Assembly: GCA_947359465.1 (NCBI GenBank) | Contig: OX375878.1 | Span: 74,506,416 to 74,570,415, forward strand | Direction of reading: 5' to 3' | Origin: Metellina segmentata | Taxonomy: Eukaryota > Arthropoda > Arachnida > Araneae > Tetragnathidae | Length of the DNA: 64,000 nucleotides | Part shown: piece after piece, positions 28,089 to 37,000 of the stretch | How positions within the stretch are numbered: the stretch's first letter is position 1 | Layout: every line of letters begins with the position of its first letter | The notes under the pieces: model-generated | Database searches by the model: none | The model's input: only the letters and a program-made list of their open reading frames with translations | What the model was told of the DNA's origin: nothing | Position numbers and translations under genes: made by a program

Positions 28089-31000
28089 TTATATATATAT
28101 ATTATATTTATATATGTATAAGAATATTAAATACTAACCACTGCGTGGCTAGCCCGGCGTTGCCCGTAGTGTTCCTTTGCGAAACAAACCAACACCACGG
28201 GCAATGCCGTGATGTGTGAGATGGTGTACAATTTTCCGCGTTCCGCAAAGATGTTCTCTGCGTTCCTCCACGATGAAAAAAATTTGTCATAGTTCCAAAG
28301 GCTGACGTCAAGGTCACGTGTGTAGAAAAGTCTAGATTCTGTTGTTTCTTCTTTCGCGGAAGAAAGGCGTTTAAAAACCGATGCAGAATAAAACTATTGA
28401 TTTCATTTAAAAATCTTCTAGATTGAATTTTAAAATTCGCTGAGACCCAATTAATTGCAAAAAGTTCGGACTACCTGTGTGCCAAATCTCATTGCTGCAA
28501 GTGCCATAGAATCGTCAAGATTTAGCGGCAAGAAACTGACAAACAAACAAAACACCTCCTTTTATAATAGTAGAGATATATTAAAAAAAGCATAGTTAAA
28601 TTAAGCCCAGTATATACTCCAAATGTTGCCGTTTAGTTTTTAAATGCTTGATTTGAGCTATAGGGCTATGTAGCCCTGTATCTCAAATCAAGCATTCGCC
28701 GCTCCAACGAAATTCTTCATAAGTCTGATTTAAGAAAGCAATGAGAAACCGGGAGAATAGAAATCATCGGGGAAAAGAAATGAGGTGAACGCCATAATAG
28801 GTTTAGATGTCAAAAAGTACCGAATAACCTTTACAGGTGGAAAGGATGCAATGAGGTAATGTTCAGAAATAATTTGCGGCAACATGTCTGAGGTGCAAAC
28901 TTTTTATCATTAATTACATTGAAAATAAGAATTAAGACCGAGAAATACACGAAAATACTGTTTTACATTTTTGACTACTTTATTTTGTCTATTTGGGGTC
29001 TGAAACATGCATGGATTTGTCATATATTAATTATACGACATCCGTAGATCTATGAAATTAAGAAACTTCTGAGAGAACAGAATATACGTCTGCTAACATA
29101 TTTAAATTTGAAAAATATCAGTAAATATTTATAAAAAGTATTTGCATAACTATTCCTCTACAATTTAACTAACGCGTTATGCACTAGTTTAAGATACATA
29201 GAACAATTAAACTTGGTTTGAATTAGATGTCTTCTAAAACTATTTCAACAATCTTCCAGCAATATATAAATCAGTACATGTAAATTGAAATTGAACTTAC
29301 AAAACAAGGAGTCCAGTTGTACTAAACCATTTCTTTCTCGATTCCCTATAAGCCTTGAGAGTGGTGAATTCCGCTCTGTTTGGATAATTTCCTTCTGCTC
29401 TGTAAACACTTTCCAAATCCTCGAAAGAGAAGCAGATCACAGCATTAAAAGATCCGAATTTTTCACGTATTATATCTCCCAGGCGCTTTCTTCTATCCTG
29501 ATTTGCTAATTGTGCTCGTTCTGGCTTGTACGAACCTAATAAAATTGTCATGTGCTATAGATGAAATAATGATTGTCGTAGATATTAGGTCGTAACTAAC
29601 ACCTAACTTCACTGATTAGCACAACGGCCAACCTGACCTTGAAAAAGTTCATTCGTACAAAAATGGTTAAGCTCGCAGGGGAACCCTACAAGCACAAGAG
29701 GTAGTTTATCCGTCGCAAAAGGTAGGAACGGTCGTTTATGCCTGCCGTGGTGATAGAAAATATACCGACAATTATGTCTTCATCGCATATTTTATGCCAC
29801 GAACTGCCATCGCTTCGTCGTAAAACACCACCACTAAAGACATTGTTCTTGTGTCTATCTTAAAATCAAGCACTCTTTTAAGGTTGCTGGTTTACCACAT
29901 CTTCTACGCTGTCCATTAATAAAGCGCTATTGTCTACAAATTGAGCTGCTCGTCTCATTCACGATGCAAACATGATTGGATTGGATTGGATTTAGCTTTG
30001 TGGCATTGAGTCCTCTTGGGACATATTATGCCAAACTCAAGATAAAAAATCAGATACATAATATAATAATGAAATGAGATGAGTCAAAACATAATGAGTA
30101 TATACTATATGAAATTATATGTGATGGATAAAACCAATGTCATATAAGAAGTTAAAAATATTTGGATGAGGATTCTCTCCAATCATGTCTTCTAAAACCA
30201 AGGTATATGAATTAAAATGTTTAAGTCGTTGCCTATTAAAATTAGAACATTCTACTAAAATGTGTTTTACGGTTAGTGGACAAATACAGTAGTTGCAGAT
30301 GGGATGATCTTCTCCGAGGAGGAGGTGTCTATGTGTTATGCGAGTGTGTCCAATACGAAGGCGTGTTAGTATTACATCCCGTCTTCTAAAAGGTAGCGAT
30401 TTCCATTGAATTATATTTCGTTTTAAAGCATGGAGTTTGTTTTCCGTTTGTTCATTCCATTCGTTCTGCCATTTTGTTTCTAAAAATTTGTAAATGAATG
30501 ATTTTAAGTCGCGATAAGGAATGGTATGATTAATATTAGTTACGGCCGATTTGGCGGCGCGGTCGACAATCTCATTTCCTGATATCCCAACGTGAGATGG
30601 AATCCAGCAAAATATTAATTTAAAATTTTTGAATGTTAGATGATAAATTTTTTTTAATGACTCTAAAACAATGGGATGACTGTCATGATCAGGATGTTTC
30701 AATGATTGTAAAACGCTTAATGAGTCTGTGAAAATGATACATTTTTTATGACAATGATCAGATATATTTTCTAATGCTTTAAAAATGGCCATTATTTCAG
30801 CAGTAAAAACAGAACATGAAGAATGAAGTTTAAAACTGTGAATGGAATCATTAATAGTGAACGCAGCTCCAACATAATTTGCCCTTTTCGATCCGTCAGT
30901 ATAAATATGTATAAAATTTGTGTATTTTTCTATATGGTTTTGAAAAAGCTGTTTGTAAATAATATCAGAGGTATCGGCTTTATTAAAATTTTGGAACGGG

Positions 31001-34000
31001 TTTTGGAATTCAAAATAATGATTAAACCAAGGAGAGAAATAAAACATTTTTTTCTGGGTGACGTCAAGTGAACAAAGTTCGGATCCGTTCATCAAATCTA
31101 GCATTCTTAAGTGAAATGTAGGGATGAAGGATGTTTTAGCTTGATAGAGGCGTTTTAAATACGAACTGTGATGAATGGTATGCAATGGGTGATGAGGGAT
31201 TGAGGAAATTCTAAAATAATATTCTAAGGACAACAAATGTCGCCTTAAGTCCAGAGAAGGTTCAAAATTGTCCACATATAAGCTGCTTACGGGTGAAGTC
31301 CTGAAGGCACCAGAACATAAACGTAAAGCTGTGTGGTGAATAGTGTTCAGGGTTTGAAGAGCAGATTTTCTTGCTGAACCATACACCACGCAGCCGTAGT
31401 CCAATTTAGATCGTATTAAAGTTCTATATATTTTCAAAAGACAAGTACGATCAGATCCCCATGATAATTTCGATAAAACTCTTAATATGTTGAGGGCCTT
31501 TTCGCAACGTTTGCGTAGATTTAAAATATGCGGTTGAAAAGTCAACTTCTTGTCAAATATGATACCTAAAAATTTAAAATTGTCCACAACATTAATTAAA
31601 ATATCTTTGAAAAATATTTCAGGGTCAAGATGAAAATTACGCTTTTTGCAAAAATTAACACAAGCGGTTTTAGAAGATGAAAAACTGAAACCATTTTCAT
31701 TAGTCGAATGTGTGATTTTATTTACTGCCTGTTGAAGTTGTCTCTCTACTAAACGAATGTCTTTAGCTGCGCATGAAATTTGCAGATCGTCAACGTAAAT
31801 AAGACCTTTAACTGATGGCGGCAATTGAGAAACAATATCATTAATTTTTAAAATAAATAAAGTAACACTTAAAACACTGCCCTGTGGCACTCCCTCCTCT
31901 TGAATAAAAACATCTGAAAAAATTGATCCAATCCGTACTTTAAAATATCTTTTTTCTAAAAAATTTTGGATAAAAATAGGCAGATTTCCTCTTATGTCAT
32001 TTTTAAAAATGTCTTTTAAAATTCCATGTCTCCACGTTCGATCATAAGCTTTTTCGATGTCGAAGAAAATTGAGACGAGATGTTTATTTTCTACGAATGC
32101 ATTTCTGATTACAGATTCGAAAGCAACAAGATTGTCAATAGTAGAACGGTTTTTTCTAAAGCCACTTTGAAGAGGGGAGAGACATTTATCTTTTTCTAAA
32201 ATATACATTAGCCTTGCGTTGACCATCTTTTCGAGAACTTTGCATACGCAGCTTGTCAAGGCTATTGGACGGTAGTTCGAAGGATTCTTGGGGTCTTTGT
32301 TCGGTTTCAGTATGGGTATTATAGTAGCATATCGCCATGACTGCGGAAAAGTGTGCTCGGTCCAAATTCTGTTATAAAATTTCAGGAGATAATTTAAAGA
32401 ACTATTAGATAGATGTTTGAGCATGATGTAACTAATATTATCTGGGCCAGGGGTTGATTTGTGAACTAAGGATAAAGCCTTTGTCAATTCGGGAAAAGTA
32501 AAATCACAATTATAAGATAGTATACGGTTTGAGGTAAAATTAACTTTATTCTTTTCAGATGAGACTTTAATTTTCTTAAAACTTTCAGTGTAGTTGTTGG
32601 AGCTGGATATTTCGGAAAGACATGAAGCAATTATGTTTGCTATGTCTTTGGGTGCCGATAGTATTACATTATTATTTTCAAGAATAGGAATTTGTTTATT
32701 GGGGTAAACACCGGAAATTCTTTTAATTCTGCTCCATAATTGTTTACTGGTGGTCTTATTATTTATACTATTGACATAATTGATCCAAGAATCCCTCTTA
32801 CTACGTCGTTGTATTTTTCGAAATGCCGCTTTTGTTTTTTTGTAAATAATAAAGTTTTCTCTGTGGTTGGATATCTATTGAAGATATTCCAGGACTTCCT
32901 TTGTTTACGGTAAGCATCGCTACAATCGTCATTCCACCAAGGCTTCTTCTGTTTTTTAGGGGCATTAATAACTTTTTTAATGGAAGTGTCAGCACTAGCT
33001 ATAATTATATTTGTTATTTTATTAGTAACTGCATCGATGTCATCAGTTTCTCCCGTGTTAGTAATATCTGCGAGGCTAGTAAAGAGTGGCCAGTTGGCAG
33101 TTTCAAAAATATATTTGGATTGGCTGTCAGTGTGAGGTTGGTATTGGCCTTCATATTTAAGTTTAATTGGATAATGGTCGCTATTGTAAAGGTAAGAATC
33201 CACAGAAAAGGTCCAAAATGGTAAAATTGAAGGTGTGCAAATTGCGAGATCTATTGAATGACAAGTAAGTGAAGGTGAATGAAAGTAGGTAGGTTGGCCG
33301 TTATTCATAATACATAAATCATTGTCTGTTATTATTTTTTCAATTTGTTTGCCTCTATTATTAATGTCTGAACTGCCCCAAAGAATATGATGGCCATTTA
33401 GGTCACCAAGTATAATGAATGGTTGTGGAAGTTGATCTATCAAATTATTTAATTCAGAAGTGGCGACATGGGTGTTAGGAGGTAAGTATAAATTGCATAT
33501 TGTAATTAAGATATTGACATGAAGTCTTACAGCAACAGCTTGTAGATTTGTTTTAAGATTAATTTGAGTGACTGGAAAATCATGGGAGGCAAGCAAAGCA
33601 ACACCTCCACATGCTCTTTGGCCATCATCGTAATCTTTTCTGAATATTGTGAAGTAGGGAATGTTGATGGAATCGGTGCTTCTTAAATAGGTCTCCTGGA
33701 GGGCGATAGCAGCTGGCTTGTGATTGTTTATGATGTGTTTTAAATCATCAATTTTTTGACGAAAACCCCGGCAGTTCCAGGAAAGAAAGGAAGCCATAAA
33801 AATAAAGGATAAAAGAAAAGAAGAAACTACTTGTGTTTTCTCGTTCTAGGACGAGATCTGTCTTGCCGTAGATCCTTCTTGGACTTGGGTGGCGAAGTCT
33901 CCAAGCCATCACTCTCTACAGATGAAATATCGCTTTCAGTGTTATATAGATTTATGAGGTCGTTAGTGGAAGGATTAGTTATCAAGTTTCTGGATGTAAC

Positions 34001-37000
34001 ATCAGGCTGAAGAGAGGTTTGAGAAGTACTTTTAGCTATTTTGATATTACTTTGTTCAGATGATATAGCTCTTTTTAAAGAAGTATTTATAGATCGATTT
34101 GGTTGATTTATGTGTTTTGTATTTGTTGAGATTGTAGCTGATGCTTTAGAAAAAAGAGGCGTTATAGGTTGGTTCATTGAAGTTTTATGTTGGGCAGATG
34201 GCTTAAAAATAGTTACATCGGTTTGAGTAGAGCTAGTTTTGAAAGTTTTTTTAACTATTGAAGAGTATGATATTCCAGGTTTCGGGGTGCGATCATTTAT
34301 AATTTTTCGGGCCTCAGGAAATGAAATGTTTTGTTGAACTTTTATTGTTTGAATTTCTTTTTCAATTTGGAATTTAGGGCAGGACCCGGCAAAAGCTGGA
34401 TGGTCACCTTTGCAGTTTACACAGCAAAGGGACGATGACGTACAGACATCGGTCTTATGGTCTGTACTACAGCATTTTGCGCAGGTTTCTTTGCCACGGC
34501 AAGCTATGAAAGAGTGTCCGAATCTCTGGCATTTAAAGCAACGAACAGGATTAGGTATAAAATGTCTAACTGGGCAATTCATATAAGCTATTTTGACGTG
34601 TTTTGGTATAGTTGGAGTGTTGAAAGTTAATATTAAGTGTTTGGTGGGTATTTTTTGACCATTTTTTGTAATTGTTATTCTTTTGACATTTATTATATGT
34701 TGTTCGGATGGGGATTCTAAGATGTCTTCTTCCGAATCATGGACAAGATCCGATTCGGAGATTACACCTCTTGAAGAATTTAAAGTTCTGTGGGGTGTAA
34801 CAGTTACTCCTATTGGACCGACGGATTTTATTTTAATTATATTTAAAGCTTGTGTTCTATTTAAAACTTCAACAAGTACATCTCCTGCTAGGTTTTTTTT
34901 TATGTTTTTAGTCTCTCCAACCATACCTAATATTGTTTTATGAAGTAGAATAGCAGATAAGTTTTTAAGGTTACCCTCGTTACTCTTTATTACAAAAAAT
35001 TTTTGTTCTGTTATATTTTTTTCATTATTATTATTACATATTTGCTCCACTGAAGGAGAAGTTGATTTTGGGTTATCCATGTTTGAGAAGTAAATGTTCA
35101 GTCCCCGGCGGCACCACCCACCATGGAGTCCAACGAGGGGATACAGGTTCCTGTACCGGTGCTAGCCAGGGACTATACGAACCCAACTCACCTCTATGAC
35201 TGCCCTAAGGAGCTAGTTGGTGAGCGGGTCCTTAGCCCAAGCAGGATATTCCCACCAGCCGATTAATGTACTGGGACCATAGTACACTTCCTGTTTGTCC
35301 GAAGCAGGAGCCGAAGCAATGTATTGGGGCGTTATGTTGTCCCTCAATCACCAGGATCACCTTTTCCGAAGACACAGGTCTCCACGCACGGCAAACACGT
35401 GGGTGATATAATCCCCAAGAGGAGCTAAAGGCACAGACTGGCGAAAAGCTTCTCAAGGGGAGCCCTCACCTCCGAAGAGGCAACCACAACGAGGGAGGAA
35501 GAAAAAGCAAAAAGCTAAGGGTAGAGGAGAAGCAGAACGAAAGGGAGGGAAGATCACTCAGGTACCCCGGGGTCGTGAAGCCCGTACAAACCTAAAGAAG
35601 GAATGCCCCTGGGGGCGATGCAAACATGATATAGAGGAAAAGGTAGTATGTCATTGACATCTGATATCTATCGATATCGACAACACATGTTAAATACGTG
35701 ACCGTGCTATTCGGAGAGCTGTCATTCTGAAAATTATATTCGGCGATTATTTGTTTGAGCAGAGCCAGAAAGAACGCCGAACACACATTGCTTACATTCA
35801 ACTTGCCCCCTGTCAACTTGCCCCCTGTGTTTAGAATGGACTCATCTCTAAACACGAGATTCAGTGCCATTTCGCCGGAGCAGGACTATACATGATCTCA
35901 TCATTTTTAGTGTGTGGACACGCCGGTTAGTACTTGCCAGAAATAAAAATAGATAATTCATTTCCTCAATCACTTTTGTTGCGAGTGGAAAAAATAATGG
36001 TTTGTAAGTTACTGTAAAATATCCTTGTTTTAAATGGATGAGCTTCCTAGATTAATGAATTTGAAGCCATTGTAGGCAAAATAGAACTAATAGAGCGGTC
36101 GGATATAATCAAGAGAAAGGCCGAACTTCTTTGATGATACGAACGATATTCTTTTAGTCACGAGTTACTAGTTAAGTCATGTAAATTAACTAATACCAAC
36201 ACACCCTCCCGTGCCTAGTGTCATGAGACACTGCACCAGTTTAAATATGTGTGGTTGTATGAGTAGAGCATGCCACCGAGGTGACATGTCTACCCAGAAT
36301 GTTAGAGTACATAACAGCTATACATCATTACATCTTTTCAGTAATTACATTAAATCATTATGCTAGTTTGCATGTATATAACATGCAAGGTGAGAAAAAG
36401 GTTCGTTTTTCTTAATCTCTTAGAACAATCAAGTCCTGATGATTTTCAATGAATCCCACCGTGTTAATAATTTTAACAATCGATCACTTGTTACATGCAA
36501 TGTTCCTGAGCCATGCGATATTAAGGTGGTCGGCTGGTGTTCTCATATGCCATTAGACTGTAAGGGGGCAAACTGTGATGTAATGTAGAGATGTGCCAAT
36601 TTCACCACAGGAGCAGTTTTCAGACTTGGTTTTCTTAAACCTCGTTAGGTAGGATGGGAATGGGTCATGCCATGTGAAGAAGAGTGTCTCTTCCCTGGTT
36701 CAGCTAATAGATTTTAGTGACAATCTTGGTAACACATCATGCACCATCCTGCCTGTTTTCCTCTTCGTCCCATTCATTCTGCCACGCACCAAGTAGCCAG
36801 CTAGTGGTTTCCTTTCTGTAATGGCTCTTGGGCCATTTCACCCCTTCATCTATGTATTCCATTGTTGCCTTTTTGCTAATCTAAAAGTCATTTTAACGAT
36901 TATCTTAGTTAAATTGGGTAACTGGCAAAAACAATTCATGTTTTTACGTATGGCAGCCTTCCCCCAACTTGAATTCACACCTTTTCTAAGACACAAGATC

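Larger units (their letters stand above)
29977..35615 (-). mobile_element. I-like LINE with RNase H, near-intact
   Basis: A 5639 bp non-LTR retrotransposon on the minus strand in intron 1 of gene A, flanked by a perfect 15 bp duplication. From its 5' end (35615) it has a 535 bp GC-richer 5' UTR, ORF1 (nucleic-acid-binding), ORF2 (endonuclease, reverse transcriptase, RNase H), and a 3' UTR of about 140 bp with a terminal hairpin and the tail AAATCCAATCCAATCCA, a pentamer repeat in place of poly(A). The RNase H domain points to the I superfamily and not to typical Jockey/CR1, which usually lack it. The perfect duplication and single frame lesion indicate a recent insertion. Confidence 0.95.

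Noticed and set aside
28019..28112. Centromeric or telomeric repeat
   Set aside because: It is a simple TA microsatellite, like several others in the window.
30115..35080. Endogenous retrovirus or other viral remnant
   Set aside because: No LTRs, protease, integrase or envelope; the AP endonuclease, pentamer tail and target duplication identify a non-LTR retrotransposon.
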